A DNA stretch of 64,000 bases from Methylobacterium durans (GTDB lineage: Bacteria; Pseudomonadota; Alphaproteobacteria; Rhizobiales; Beijerinckiaceae). The translations under genes and the position numbers were made by a program. Positions 1 to 9,264 of this stretch are shown piece after piece. Location: contig NZ_CP029550.1 in assembly GCF_003173715.1 (NCBI RefSeq), forward strand, positions 4,759,501 through 4,823,500. Reading direction: 5' to 3'. How positions within the stretch are numbered: the first letter of the stretch is position 1; every line of letters begins with the position of its first letter. The notes beneath the pieces were generated by a model. The model was not told the DNA's origin. It saw only the letters and a program-made list of their open reading frames with translations, and did not search any database.

Positions 1-1484
1 GCGCCGAACCGGTAGCTGACGGAGCGGAAGTCCCGGTCGAAGGACGTGCCGGCGCGCAGGTCGTCCCGGTGCAGGCTCGGCGCGTCGTAGCGCACGCCCG
101 CCAAGAGCGAGAGGCGGTCGGACAGGATCAGCCGGTCCTCGGCGAAGACCGAGGCCTGGCTGGTGCGGGTCGAATAGGCCGGCCGGGTGCCGGCGAGGTT
201 GATGAACAGGCCCGGATCGTAATTCGTCGGCGCCACGCTCGACTCGCCGCCGTAGGGCGAGTTGTTGGTGTGGCGGAAGCGGATCGCGTTGACGTCGAAG
301 CCCGCCAGGAACTCGTTGCGGAAGCCGAACAGCTCGCCCCGGAAGGCCGCGTCGAACCGGTTCCCGATCTGCTCCTGCTGGTGGTAGATCTCGATGTAGT
401 CCGAGCGGTCGATCAGGCCGGTGCCCCGGTTGAAGGCGTATTGCTCGACGTCCCGCCAGTGGCGCCGGCTCTGCAGGCGGTAGGCGGTGTTGCGGATCGT
501 GATGTCGGCGCTCGGGCGCCACTCGGCCCGGGCCTGGGTCCAGTTGTCCTGCCAGAGGATCTTGGAATCCCGGATGTTGTAGTTGTTGAAGCGCAAGCGT
601 TCGAGGATGCGGCCCTCGACCAGCGGCGTGCCCCAGTAGCGCGTCGGCTCCTGGAAGCCGTAATCGTGGCTGACCGTCAGGTCGAGATCGGGCGTCACCC
701 GCCAGGCGAGGGCGCCCGAGACCGCGAGATTGCGGAAATCGCCGTCCGGGGTGATCCAGCCGTCGGCGCGGTTGCCGCTGACGTTCAGCCGGTAGGCCAT
801 CGACTCGCCGATGGGCCCGCCCGAATCGACCGCGAGCCGCGCCACCCCGTCCGTGCCGAGGCCGACCCGCGCCTCGTTGAGCGGCACGAAGAGGGGCTTC
901 TTCGTCACCACGTTGACCACGCCGCCGATGGCGCCGTCCCCGTAGAGCACCGAGGCCGGGCCGCGCAGCACCTCGATGCGCTCGATGTTCCACGTGTCGA
1001 AGGGGAAGTTGACGGTGCCGGCGCCGACGAAGAGGCGGGTGCCGTCGATGAGCTGCTGGATCGAGTTCGGGCCGGCGAAGCCCCGGGCCGTGAAGGCGCC
1101 GTTGCCGTTTCCGGGCGAGGCGATGGTGGTGATGCCGGTGGCGTTCTGCGTCACCGCCTCGACCAGCGTGTTCTGGCCGCGCAGGCGCGCAGTCTCGCCC
1201 GCGATCACGTCGATGCTGGCGGGCGTCTCCAGCGGCGTCAGGCCGAGGCGGCTCGCGCCGCGGTTGGGCGCGCGCAGGGCGAGGCCGGCGGGCAGATCGG
1301 CCCCAAGGACCCCGGCTCCCGGCGTCCCGGCGCCGGCGACCGAGAGCGTGTCGAGGGTGACCGATTCCTGCGCCCCGGCGGCCTCCGGGCCGGCAGCGAG
1401 GCCGGCGGCGGCGAGGAGGAGGCGTCGGGCGAGGCGGGCAGGGACCCGGCCGGGTGACCGGATCGTGAGGGGACGGGACGGCAT
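1..1484 (-). CDS. TonB-dependent outer-membrane receptor (5' part; gene runs off the window)
   Basis: The reverse strand is open from an ATG at 1484 to the window edge (about 494 residues, C-terminus missing). It starts with a basic then hydrophobic signal peptide ending near AAGAQ, followed by a plug domain: SIDVIAGE, the TARGF-like ARGFAGPNSIQ, IDGTRLF, and the diagnostic IERIEVLRGPASVLYGDGA and GGVVNVVTKKP. The remainder is beta-barrel-like. Such receptors import metal chelates or vitamins using TonB energy. A cobalamin riboswitch lies upstream on the same strand, so cobalamin or a corrinoid precursor (BtuB-like role) is the best inferred substrate; a B12-regulated siderophore or cobalt receptor cannot be excluded. 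Confidence 0.9.
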   Translation of the reverse strand, partial: MPSRPLTIRSPGRVPARLARRLLLAAAGLAAGPEAAGAQESVTLDTLSVAGAGTPGAGVLGADLPAGLALRAPNRGASRLGLTPLETPASIDVIAGETARLRGQNTLVEAVTQNATGITTIASPGNGNGAFTARGFAGPNSIQQLIDGTRLFVGAGTVNFPFDTWNIERIEVLRGPASVLYGDGAIGGVVNVVTKKPLFVPLNEARVGLGTDGVARLAVDSGGPIGESMAYRLNVSGNRADGWITPDGDFRNLAVSGALAWRVTPDLDLTVSHDYGFQEPTRYWGTPLVEGRILERLRFNNYNIRDSKILWQDNWTQARAEWRPSADITIRNTAYRLQSRRHWRDVEQYAFNRGTGLIDRSDYIEIYHQQEQIGNRFDAAFRGELFGFRNEFLAGFDVNAIRFRHTNNSPYGGESSVAPTNYDPGLFINLAGTRPAYSTRTSQASVFAEDRLILSDRLSLLAGVRYDAPSLHRDDLRAGTSFDRDFRSVSYRFG

Positions 1485-1817
1485 GACGGTGTCGATTCCG
1501 AGGGTCGAGGCACGCGCGGATGACCGGCCCCACCGCAACCTTGAATGCAATGTTACAACATTACAATCAGGATATCGCCGCACGGCATCGCGGGACAGCC
1601 ATGACCCGGAGCGCCACGCCGCAGGGGGCGGGGCGGAACGGGGCGGGGCCGCCGGCGCGAGGCCTTCGGCGGTTGCGGAAGCGGATGCAGCGGACACGCG
1701 GGCGCGCTCGGTGTGGCACGTCACCGCGAACGAGGCCTCGGTCGCCGCCTCCGCTCGGGATTGGCAGCGCTTCGACACCCGTCAGGACACCCCGCCCGAC
1801 GCGTTTCGCGTGTGACC

Positions 1818-2000
1818 ACGGCTGACGGCAGGTCTCCTGGCTCGCGGGTCGCCGCCCTCGCACCGTCTTCCCGGGGCAGACCCCAGTGACATGGTGGTGA
1901 AGGACTCGCCGCTCACAGTTGCGGGGGCAGCCGCGGCCTCGGGGCGAACCCTCACCGCGTTCCCTTTTGATCCCCGAAGGGAACCGTCGGGGCTGACGCT
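1818..2000 (-). promoter_or_regulatory. Cobalamin (B12) riboswitch
   Basis: Read on the minus strand, this stretch carries the conserved B12 box GCCAGGAGACCTGCC (complement of 1827-1841), the GCCACTG-like core (ATGTCACTGG) and the segment CCGCAACTGTGAGCGG, with a closing helix formed by GACGG and CCGTC near the two ends. The order and spacing fit the cobalamin riboswitch class. It ends about 335 nt before the TonB receptor start at 1484, with no other gene between, so it most likely shuts down that receptor when adenosylcobalamin is abundant. The exact limits are approximate. Confidence 0.9.
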
Positions 2001-2175
2001 AGGCCGCGCGGATCCCGCCCGTCAACGGGAGCGGCCGGCCCGCGCACAGCCCGGAGGTCGATTCCGGAACCGGTGTGGCGCCCGCGCATTGACGCTACAT
2101 TCGACTTGTTCTAATTAACAAGTGTGAGGACGCGGCGGGCTCCGGCCTGCCCCCCAACGGAACGGAGACACGATC

Positions 2176-2385
2176 ATGGCCAGCACCCACGACGGCGCCT
2201 GCGAGAGCTGCCGCTTCTTCGACGACCACAAGCTGAACGGCGGCATCTCCGCGACGGACGAGGGGCTCTGCCGCTTCAACCCGCCGGTGAGCCAGCCGGC
2301 TCCGGAGTCGAAGGGCCTGTGGCCCGTGGTCGCCTCGAAGGATTGGTGCGGCCACTACACGCCGGAGATGACCGCGGCCGAGTGA
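2176..2385 (+). CDS. Small cysteine-containing conserved protein
   Basis: A 69-residue protein starting MASTHDGACESCRFF with a GGAG-type ribosome-binding site just upstream. It has a CxxC pair at residues 9 and 12 and two further cysteines (about 32 and 57), a spacing that suggests metal or Fe-S binding; this is inferred from cysteine layout only. No signal peptide or membrane segment. It sits alone between the riboswitch region and the DUF2147 gene and is followed by a hairpin. No function is recognised. Confidence 0.75.
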   Translation: MASTHDGACESCRFFDDHKLNGGISATDEGLCRFNPPVSQPAPESKGLWPVVASKDWCGHYTPEMTAAE

Positions 2386-2410
2386 GCCCGGTCGCAGGAT
2401 CGTGACAGGG

Positions 2411-2440
2411 GAGGGCCGGTGCGCGAGCGCCGGCCCTCTT
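2411..2440 (+). terminator. Rho-independent terminator-like hairpin
   Basis: GAGGGCCGG at 2411-2419 pairs with CCGGCCCTC at 2430-2438, followed by TTCG only. It lies 26 bp after the small cysteine protein and would end that transcript. The weak T-tract lowers confidence. Confidence 0.5.
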
Positions 2441-2618
2441 CGCGTTCGGGGACCGTTTCGCGGCGCACGGTGCGGATCCGTCCCCCTGCTTTTACCCCGG
2501 CCGCGGCGGGCGCGGTCATGATCCGGACACCTTCCGGGAGGAATGGCGGGACAGACAGACGAGGCCGGGCCGCCGAGGCGTGTCGTCGGGGCGGACAGGG
2601 GGCCATGGGAGTGATCGG

Positions 2619-3302
2619 ATGACGTTTCGACGGATCGGCGCAAGTGCCGGACGACTGGCCGGACGCGTGGCCGCGCCGCTCATCGCGCTCGGCGCCCTCG
2701 CCGGGCTGGCCCAGGCCGCCGCGCCGGCCGACCCGAGCGGCACCTGGCTGACGGAGGACGGGCGCGCCCGCATCCGCGTCGAGAAGTGCGGCCCGCAGGA
2801 GAAGAACATCTGCGGCTACGTGGTCTGGCTGAAGACGCCGCTCAACGACAAGGGCCAGCCCCGCGTCGACTTCAAGAACCCCGACCCGAAGAAGCAGGCC
2901 CGGCCCTCGCTCGGCCACCAGCTCATCATGGGCCTGAAGCCGAACGCGGATGCCCGCTTCGAGGGCAAGATCTACAATTCCGAGGAAGGCAAGTTCTACG
3001 ACGTGACGATCTGGACCGAGCAGCAGACCGAGCTCTCGGTGCGCGGCTGCATGCTCGGCTTCCTGTGCGGCTCGCAGACCTGGAACCGCGTCACCGACGT
3101 GCTGCCCGGCCAGCTCACCGGCCCGACGAACGGCGCCAACGGCCCGCGCGCGGACGCCGAGTGGGCGCCGAAGGCCCCGGCCGCGGCGGCGGGCGCCGCC
3201 GGCCCCGGCACGACGGGCACCGCCACCGCGACGGCCCCGGCCCCGAAGCCCGCCGCCCCGAAGCCGCCGGCGCCCGAGAAGAAGGCCGCGCCCGCGGAGT
3301 GA
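2619..3302 (+). CDS. DUF2147 domain exported protein
   Basis: A 227-residue protein. The ATG at 2619 is preceded by GGGAG and gives a signal peptide ending near GLAQAA. The mature part opens with DPSGTWLTEDGRARIRVEKC and continues GKIYNSEEGKFYDVTIW, the usual DUF2147 pattern (a small periplasmic beta-rich domain). Two cysteines in MLGFLCGSQTW could form a disulfide with C-x-x upstream. The last 65 residues are a low-complexity Ala/Pro/Lys tail, longer than the family norm. Function of the family is not established; a cell-envelope role is inferred from export. Confidence 0.8.
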   Translation: MTFRRIGASAGRLAGRVAAPLIALGALAGLAQAAAPADPSGTWLTEDGRARIRVEKCGPQEKNICGYVVWLKTPLNDKGQPRVDFKNPDPKKQARPSLGHQLIMGLKPNADARFEGKIYNSEEGKFYDVTIWTEQQTELSVRGCMLGFLCGSQTWNRVTDVLPGQLTGPTNGANGPRADAEWAPKAPAAAAGAAGPGTTGTATATAPAPKPAAPKPPAPEKKAAPAE

Positions 3303-3336
3303 GCGCGCCGCAGCTCCCGGGCGGAGCCGCGGCCTC

Positions 3337-4560
3337 TCACCCCACCAGCGCGGCGTAGGTCAGCACCCGCAATTCCCGGCGAATCGGCAGGGCCGAGGAG
3401 GGGACGAGCTGGGTCAGGAGCACGACCGCGAGATCCTCCGCGGGGTCGATCCAGAAGGCGGTGCTGGCGACGCCGCCCCAGGCGACCTCGCCCGGGCTGC
3501 CGAGGATCTGCGCCCGGGCCGGGTCGAGCATCACCGAGAAGCCGAGGCCGAAGCCGATGCCGGTGTAGGAGGATTCGGCGAAGCGCGGCGTGCCCATGCT
3601 GGCGAGGTCGCCGGGCAGGTGGTTCGTCAGCATCAGCTCGACCGTCTTGCGGCCGAGGAGGCGCACGCCGTCGAGCGCGCCGCGATTCAGGATGAAGCGG
3701 CAGAAGCGCAGGTAATCGGCCGCCGTCGAGACCAGCCCGCCCCCGCCGGACGCGATGGCGGGCGGGCGCGCGAAGGCGGTATCGACCGCGTCGTCGTAGA
3801 GCTTCAGGCTGCGGTCCCGGAACAGGGTGTAGTTGGCGGCGAGGCGCGGCAGCTTCCCGGCCGGGACGTGGAAGTCGGTGTCCATCATGCCGAGGGGCGC
3901 GATCACGCGCTCGCGCAGGAAATCCCCGAAATCCTGCCCCGAGACCACCGCGACGAGGTGGCCGAGCACGTCGGTCGCCACGCTGTAGTTCCACTGCGCA
4001 CCGGGCTGGGACAGGAGCGGGAGCCTCGCCACCCGCCCCACCACCTCGGCCAGATTCGCGTCCTTCAGGTGGAAATCGACGCCGTTGCGCCGGTAGAGCT
4101 CGTCGACGAGCGTCGCCTCCATGAAGCCGTAGGTGAGGCCCGAGGTGTGGGTGAGGAGGTCGCGGATCGTGATCGGCCGGCGGGCCGGCTCGCTGTCGAA
4201 CTTGATGCGGTTGCCGCCGGTGAGCACCCGCATCTCGGAGAATTCGGGCAGGAAGCGCGCGACCGGATCGTCGAGCTGGAAGCGCCCCTCCTCGTAGAGC
4301 ATCATCACCGCCACCGAGGTCAGCGGCTTCGTCATCGAGTAGATGCGGGTGATCGTATCGAGGGTGAAGGGCCGCGCCCGGGCGAGGTCGGCGAGGCCGT
4401 GCGCCCGGGCGAAGGCGGTCTGCCCGCCCCGCATCACGCTCACCGAGAGGCCCGCGAGCTTGCCCTCGGCGACGAGGCTCCGCATCCAGGCGTCGATCCG
4501 CTCCAGGCGCTCGGCGCTGAAGCCCAGAGCCGCCGGCTCGCCCGCGTTCGTACCCTGCAT
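3337..4560 (-). CDS. Serine hydrolase of the beta-lactamase (class C/esterase) family
   Basis: A 407-residue protein. The start MQGTNAGEPAALG at 4560 is chosen because the family fold begins at ERLERIDAWM shortly after; an in-frame ATG at 4593 is possible. The catalytic SxxK is S75-M-T-K78 (IYSMTKPLTS) and the second motif is the tyrosine in QWNYSVATDVLG. The length fits beta-lactamase-related esterases and D-alanyl-peptide hydrolases. No signal peptide, so it is probably a cytoplasmic esterase or peptidase rather than a resistance enzyme; the substrate cannot be told. It is transcribed with the DUF427 gene upstream. Confidence 0.85.
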   Translation of the reverse strand: MQGTNAGEPAALGFSAERLERIDAWMRSLVAEGKLAGLSVSVMRGGQTAFARAHGLADLARARPFTLDTITRIYSMTKPLTSVAVMMLYEEGRFQLDDPVARFLPEFSEMRVLTGGNRIKFDSEPARRPITIRDLLTHTSGLTYGFMEATLVDELYRRNGVDFHLKDANLAEVVGRVARLPLLSQPGAQWNYSVATDVLGHLVAVVSGQDFGDFLRERVIAPLGMMDTDFHVPAGKLPRLAANYTLFRDRSLKLYDDAVDTAFARPPAIASGGGGLVSTAADYLRFCRFILNRGALDGVRLLGRKTVELMLTNHLPGDLASMGTPRFAESSYTGIGFGLGFSVMLDPARAQILGSPGEVAWGGVASTAFWIDPAEDLAVVLLTQLVPSSALPIRRELRVLTYAALVG

Positions 4561-4625
4561 CCGCCGCTCCCGTTGCCCGTTCCGGCCCGGCATGTAGCGG
4601 GAGCCGGGCTCCGCGCCAAACCCGC

Positions 4626-5108
4626 TCACCAGCCCATCGTGCCGGGGCCGCCCTTGAAGGGGCCGACGATGCCGGGCGTGATCCAGCCGCCGTAGAAGGC
4701 GCCGGGCTGCGGCTCGGCGCGGAGATCGCCGACGGTGCAGGCCTCCATCGGCCCGGCATAGAAGGCGACATGCCCGGCGATCGCCCGGAAGGGTGGCGTC
4801 GGATCCGGGTAGGACCAGGCGGCGCCGGGCCGGCCCGCCACGTCGATCAGGACAGCCCGTCCCTTCCACTCGCAGATCCCGGCCCGCCGCGGCGGGCCGA
4901 GGATGCCGGGGGCGACATCCTCGAGCGGGAAATAGTAGGTCGGCGGGTGGCTCGTCTCCAGCACGCGCCAGCCGCGGCCGGTCTCCGCGATGGTGCGGGC
5001 ATCGAGCACCACGCGCAGGCGCTGCGGCACCCGCTCCAGCCGCGGTGGGCGCGGGTAGTCCCAGACGCTCTCCTCGTCCGGGCCGGCGGGCAGGGGAACG
5101 GGGCGCAT
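4626..5108 (-). CDS. DUF427 domain protein
   Basis: A 160-residue protein matching DUF427: ESVWDYPRPPRLE, VLDARTIAETGRGWRVLETSHPPTYYFP, then CEWKGRA and an AFYAGPME segment. The ATG at 5108 is used; a GTG at 5117 lies closer to the GGAGA box and would add three residues. The family forms a small beta fold of unknown biochemical role. It stands 65 bp upstream of the serine hydrolase on the same strand, so the two probably share a transcript. Confidence 0.85.
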   Translation of the reverse strand: MRPVPLPAGPDEESVWDYPRPPRLERVPQRLRVVLDARTIAETGRGWRVLETSHPPTYYFPLEDVAPGILGPPRRAGICEWKGRAVLIDVAGRPGAAWSYPDPTPPFRAIAGHVAFYAGPMEACTVGDLRAEPQPGAFYGGWITPGIVGPFKGGPGTMGW

Positions 5109-5231
5109 CGGCTTCACGTCTCCGCGGGAACGCCAGAGGATAGACCGGCCTGCGTCCCGGCAGGCAATCGCGGCGTTTGCCGCGGGCGCGCGGCGTGCTA
5201 GCGCAGGCCGCCCTCAGGACAGGAGCGCCCC

Positions 5232-5980
5232 GTGACGGCCGATCTCGCCCTCTTCCTCGACTTCGACGGCACCCTCGTCGAGATCGCGCCGCGGCCCGAC
5301 GCGGTGCGGGTCGATCCCGGCCTCGTGCCCGCCCTGGAGCGGCTGCGGGAGCGGCTTGGCGGTGCGCTCGCCATCGTCACCGGCCGGCCGATCGGCGTGA
5401 TCGACGATTTCCTGGCGCCCGCCCGCTTCGACGTCGCCGGCCTGCACGGGGTCGAGCGCCGCGTGGGGGAGGCGGTGATGGGCGGGCGTCCGGAGGACCA
5501 CCCGGAGCTGCGCGCCCGCGTGCCGCTCCTGCAGGCCCGGGTCGCCGACCTCGACGCCGTGCTGATCGAGGACAAGGGCGCCTCGGTCGCGGTGCACTGG
5601 CGACTGGCGAGCCCCGGGACGCCGCGCGGGCCGAGGCCGTGGTGAAGGAGATCGCGGCCGAGCTCGACGGTCCGTACCGGCTGCAGCTCGGCAAGGCGGT
5701 CGGCGAGATCGTGCCGGCCTCGGCCACGAAGGGCCACGCCATCCGGGCGCTGATGGAGGGGGCGCCCTATGCCGGGCGCCAGGCGGTGTTCCTCGGCGAC
5801 GACCGCACGGACGAACTCGCCTTCGCCTCCGTCAACGAGGATGGGGGCGTGAGCGTGCGGGTCGGCCCCGGCGAGACGGTGGCGCCGCGGCGCCTCGCCG
5901 ATCCGGCGGCGGTCCGCGCCCTGCTCTATGCCTGGGCCGAGGGCGCGCCGATGGACGTCTCGGGCCTGCCCGCGGCCTGA
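5232..5980 (+). pseudogene. otsB: Trehalose-6-phosphate phosphatase, frameshifted (possible sequence error)
   Basis: HAD-family phosphatase that would remove phosphate from trehalose 6-phosphate. A GTG start at 5232 after AGGAGCG gives LFLDFDGTLVEIAPRP (nucleophile DxDGT), then AIVTGRPIG and VAVHWRLA. The frame stops at 5645, while the matching C-terminal half continues in another frame from about 5619: AARAEAVVKEIAAEL, then ATKGHAIRALM and the acidic motif VFLGDDRTDELAF. Adding one G to the GGG at 5616-5618 restores a single chain of about 249 residues, normal for OtsB. Glucokinase follows 81 bp later. Confidence 0.85.
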
Positions 5981-6061
5981 GGGCCTTCAACCGGGCCGGG
6001 CCGCGGGGCTAAGCTCCGTGTCCGGAGGCTCCAGGCGAACCGAAACAGGGGCGACGCGCGC

Positions 6062-7066
6062 ATGTTCGAATTCCCGGTCCTCGTCGGCGATATCGGCGGC
6101 ACCAACGCGCGCTTCGCGCTGGTGGAGGCGAAGGGCGCCGCACCGCGGGTCCTGTCCCACGAGGCGACGGCCGGCCATCCGGACCCGTCGAGCGCGATCC
6201 GCGCGGCGCTCGCCAAGGGCGGCGAAGCGCCCGCTCCCCGCTCGGCGATCCTCGCCATCGCGGGGCGCGTCGACGGGCCGGCGGTGCAGCTCACCAACGC
6301 CCACTGGGTGATCGCGGGCGAGCGGATCGCCCGGGATTTCGGCCTCTCCAGCGCCGTCGTCGTCAACGATTACGTGCCCGTCGCCGCGGGCGCGGCCGGC
6401 ATCGCGCCGGACGACCTCACCGTGATCGGCCCGGCGCGGCCGGAGGCGCAGGGCGCCCGCCTCGTGCTCGGCCCCGGCACGGGGTTCGGCGCCGCGGCGC
6501 TGGTGCCCTATGCCGACCGCCTCGCCATCGTCTCGACGGAGGCCGGGCACACGGAATTCGGCCCGACCGACGCGTTCGAGGAGCAGGTCTGGCACGCGGT
6601 CGAGCGCGTCGAGGGGCGCGTCACGGTCGAGGCGCTGCTGTCGGGGCCCGGCCTCGCGCGGCTGCACGCGGCCGTCTACCAAGTCCGCTCGGGGAGCCCG
6701 CGGGACAAGCTCGACCCGGCCGCGATCACCCGGGCCGGGCTCGCGGCGGAGGATCCGCACGCGGCCGAGACGCTCGCCCTGTTCGCCCGCCTCCTCGGCC
6801 GGGCCTGCGGCGACCTCGCCCTGACCTTCCTGGCCACGGGCGGCGTCTACATCGGCGGCGGCATCGCGCCCCGCATCGTGCGGGTGCTGCAGGCGGGGGG
6901 CTTCCGGGAGGCGTTCGAGCGCAAGGCGCCCTTCGCGCAGATGATGGCGCAGATCCCCACGAGCGTGATCACGGTCCACGACCCGGCCCTGACCGGGCTC
7001 GCGGCGCTGGCGAGCGAGGGCGCGGCCTTCGTCTATCACGGGCAGGTCTGGCGGGCGGCGGGCTGA
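6062..7066 (+). CDS. glk: Glucokinase
   Basis: A 334-residue protein of the bacterial Glk family, phosphorylating glucose with ATP. It shows the phosphate-binding motif GDIGGTNARFAL at residues 9-20, VVVNDYVPVAAG, LGPGTGFGAAALV, the sugar-binding EAGHTEFGP and GGVYIGGGIAPRI near the C-terminus. Length is typical (about 320-340). The gene follows otsB on the same strand, which fits recovery of glucose units released from trehalose turnover. Its stop codon abuts the stop of the convergent toxin gene with no spacer. Confidence 0.92.
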   Translation: MFEFPVLVGDIGGTNARFALVEAKGAAPRVLSHEATAGHPDPSSAIRAALAKGGEAPAPRSAILAIAGRVDGPAVQLTNAHWVIAGERIARDFGLSSAVVVNDYVPVAAGAAGIAPDDLTVIGPARPEAQGARLVLGPGTGFGAAALVPYADRLAIVSTEAGHTEFGPTDAFEEQVWHAVERVEGRVTVEALLSGPGLARLHAAVYQVRSGSPRDKLDPAAITRAGLAAEDPHAAETLALFARLLGRACGDLALTFLATGGVYIGGGIAPRIVRVLQAGGFREAFERKAPFAQMMAQIPTSVITVHDPALTGLAALASEGAAFVYHGQVWRAAG

Positions 7067-7408
7067 TCAGGCCAGGCCGAGGTGGAGGGCGAGAGCACTG
7101 TTCACGGCGACCATGACGTGATCGTCGGCTCGCCCGATCAACCCACCGATGCGCTGCTGCGGGATCGTCGTGATCTTGTCGATGACCACTTGGGAGGTCT
7201 GCCGCAAGCCGTTCGACGGCGACGGTTCAATCGTCAGGCGAAGCAAGCCTGCGTCCGGGCGCAGCGTCGTCGTCAACGGACAGATCGTTGCCGAAGGCAG
7301 CGCCGAGAAGAGGTCGGATTGGACATCGAGAGCCGGGCGCGGCTTGCCGTACTCGCCCGGGATCACGACGGTGAGCAGGTCTCCACGGCGGATCACACCT
7401 CCGGCCAC
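7067..7408 (-). CDS. MazF/PemK-type toxin
   Basis: A 113-residue protein starting MAGGVIRRGDLLTVVIPGEYGKPRPALDV, the beta-barrel opening of MazF/PemK endoribonucleases, with ATICPLTTTLRPDAGLLRLTI and a QVVIDKITTIPQQRIGGLIG segment near the usual C-terminal conserved region. Members cut mRNA and stop growth until neutralised by the partner. The 16-nt overlap with the upstream antitoxin gene implies translational coupling in a two-gene operon. Confidence 0.88.
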   Translation of the reverse strand: MAGGVIRRGDLLTVVIPGEYGKPRPALDVQSDLFSALPSATICPLTTTLRPDAGLLRLTIEPSPSNGLRQTSQVVIDKITTIPQQRIGGLIGRADDHVMVAVNSALALHLGLA

Positions 7409-7623
7409 ACGTAGGTGTCCTCGATGAAGCGGAGGGCTTCATCCCCGGCTGGGTCCGCGGCCGCGATGGCCTCGGCCTGAGCACGGCACGTTGCCGCGAA
7501 ACCGGGTGCACGGGTGTCCGGCACCCAGATCTGAACCGGTCGCAGGCCGGCGGCGCGCATCCGCTCCCGGTAGGTTAGTGTACGCGAGGCTGCGGATCGT
7601 GGCTTCTCGTTATGGTGAGGCAT
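7393..7623 (-). CDS. MazE-type antitoxin (DUF3018-like)
   Basis: A 76-residue protein, MPHHNEKPRSAASRTLTYRER, with an N-terminal ribbon/helix DNA-binding-like part (RERMRAAGLRPVQIWVPD) and an acidic tail (GDEALRFIEDTYVWPE) that would contact the toxin. This matches the antitoxin family annotated as MazE-like or DUF3018, usually paired with MazF. It begins the toxin operon, so autoregulation is expected though no operator was identified here. Confidence 0.85.
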   Translation of the reverse strand: MPHHNEKPRSAASRTLTYRERMRAAGLRPVQIWVPDTRAPGFAATCRAQAEAIAAADPAGDEALRFIEDTYVWPEV

Positions 7624-7671
7624 GCCGGGTCCTTCTGTAACATGTTACAGCAGGCTGCCCGTCCCGTCGCC

Positions 7672-9150
7672 TCACGCCGCCGCGAGCGGCTTCGAGACGC
7701 TCTCCAGCGACTTGCCCTCGGCGGCGGTGCCGTAGATCCCGCCGACCACCGCTGCCACCGCCATCAGGGCCGCGCCGATCAGGTAGCCGACGAGGACCCA
7801 CTCCCGCGAGCCCGTCTCGACCAGCGTCCCGAACAGGAGCGGGCCCGAGACGCCGCCGATCCCCGTGCCGATGGCGTAGAAGGCCGCGATGGCCAGTGCC
7901 CGGATCTCGAGCGGAAAGGTCTCGGCCACCGTCAGGTAGGCCGAGGAGGCCGCGGCCGAGGCGAAGAAGAACACCACCATCCACACCGCCGTCTGGCCGA
8001 TGGGCCCGAACACGCCGATCTGGAACAGGTAGCCCGCGCCGGCGAGCAGCAGGGCCGAGATGCCGTAGGTGAAGGCGATCATCGGGCGGCGCCCCACCGT
8101 GTCGAACAGCCGCCCGAGCACGAGCGGCCCGAGGAAGGAGCCGAGCGCGAAGGGCAGGAGATACCAGCCGACATGGTCGCCCGGCACGCCGTAGAACCGC
8201 TCCAGCACCAGCGCGTAGGTGAAGAACAGGGCGTTGTAGAAGAAGGCCTGCGCGATCATCAGCGCGAGGCCGACGAAGGTCTGGCGCCGGCTCGTATGGA
8301 ACATCGCGCCGAACACCTCCGAGAGGGGCGTGTGGCTGCGCGTCCTCAGCCGCAGGCGCTTGCTCTCGTCGATCGGCGGCAGGGTGATGCCCTCGTCGGT
8401 GAAGCGCTTCTCGATGCCTGTGACGACCCGGTCGGCCTCGGCCGCGTAGCCGTGCGTGACGAGCCAGCGCGGGCTCTCGGGAATCCAGGTGCGCAGGAGC
8501 AGGATGACGAGGCCGATGCCGCCGCCGACGAAGAAGGCGATGCGCCAGCCCCAGGCCGGGTCGATCAGCCCCGGCCGCAGGGCCACGATCGACAGGAAGG
8601 AGCCGAGCGCCGCCCCGATCCAGAACGAGCCGTTGATGACGAGGTCGGTCCAGCCGCGGACACGGGCGGGGACGAGTTCCTGGATCGTCGAGTTGATCGC
8701 CGTGTACTCGCCGCCGATGCCGGCTCCCGTGAGGAAGCGGAACAGGCAGAAGCTGTAGATGTCCCAGGAGAGGCCGGTCGCCGCGGTGGCGGCGAGGTAG
8801 AGGGCCAGCGTGATGAAGAACAGCTTCTTGCGCCCGATCCGGTCGGTCAGCCAGCCGAAGCCGAGCGCGCCCGTGACGGCGCCGACGAGGTAGGAACTCG
8901 CGGCGAGCCCCACGTCGAACTCGGAGAAGGACATCGGCGGCTGGCGCAACGCCCCGACCAGGGAGCCCGCGAGCGTGACCTCCAGCCCGTCGAGCACCCA
9001 GGTGATGCCGAGCGCCACGATGACGAGGACATGGAAGCGCCCCCAGGGCAGCCTGTCGAGGCGGGCGGAGATGTCGGTGTCGATGATCGTGCCCATCGGC
9101 ACGCGCTCGGGCGCCTGCGCGCCGGACTTGCCCTCCGCTCGGCTCGACAT
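7672..9150 (-). CDS. MFS transporter (sugar/organic acid:proton symporter type)
   Basis: A 492-residue inner-membrane protein with about 12 hydrophobic segments. The family signature GWLTDRIGRKKL lies between TM2 and TM3, RFLTGAGIGGEY in TM4, and PESPRWLVTHG at the start of the central loop; the second-half repeat is LGRLFDTVGRRP. This places it with metabolite:H+ symporters of the major facilitator superfamily. The substrate cannot be deduced. It stands alone, divergent from the small exported protein gene at 9265. Confidence 0.88.
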   Translation of the reverse strand: MSSRAEGKSGAQAPERVPMGTIIDTDISARLDRLPWGRFHVLVIVALGITWVLDGLEVTLAGSLVGALRQPPMSFSEFDVGLAASSYLVGAVTGALGFGWLTDRIGRKKLFFITLALYLAATAATGLSWDIYSFCLFRFLTGAGIGGEYTAINSTIQELVPARVRGWTDLVINGSFWIGAALGSFLSIVALRPGLIDPAWGWRIAFFVGGGIGLVILLLRTWIPESPRWLVTHGYAAEADRVVTGIEKRFTDEGITLPPIDESKRLRLRTRSHTPLSEVFGAMFHTSRRQTFVGLALMIAQAFFYNALFFTYALVLERFYGVPGDHVGWYLLPFALGSFLGPLVLGRLFDTVGRRPMIAFTYGISALLLAGAGYLFQIGVFGPIGQTAVWMVVFFFASAAASSAYLTVAETFPLEIRALAIAAFYAIGTGIGGVSGPLLFGTLVETGSREWVLVGYLIGAALMAVAAVVGGIYGTAAEGKSLESVSKPLAAA

Positions 9151-9264
9151 CGACCGTTTACCCTCCCTCAGGATCTCTGTTGGTGGTCCTGTGCGAATCG
9201 TCTCGACGCGGACAAGGTTTCATCACCAGCGGTCTCATCTAGGGCGCTCACACGGCTGCGCCCC

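Noticed and set aside
69..1457. Long plus-strand open frame opposite the TonB receptor
   Set aside because: It is low-complexity Arg/Ala/Val-rich sequence in the shadow of a gene whose product is clearly recognised on the minus strand.
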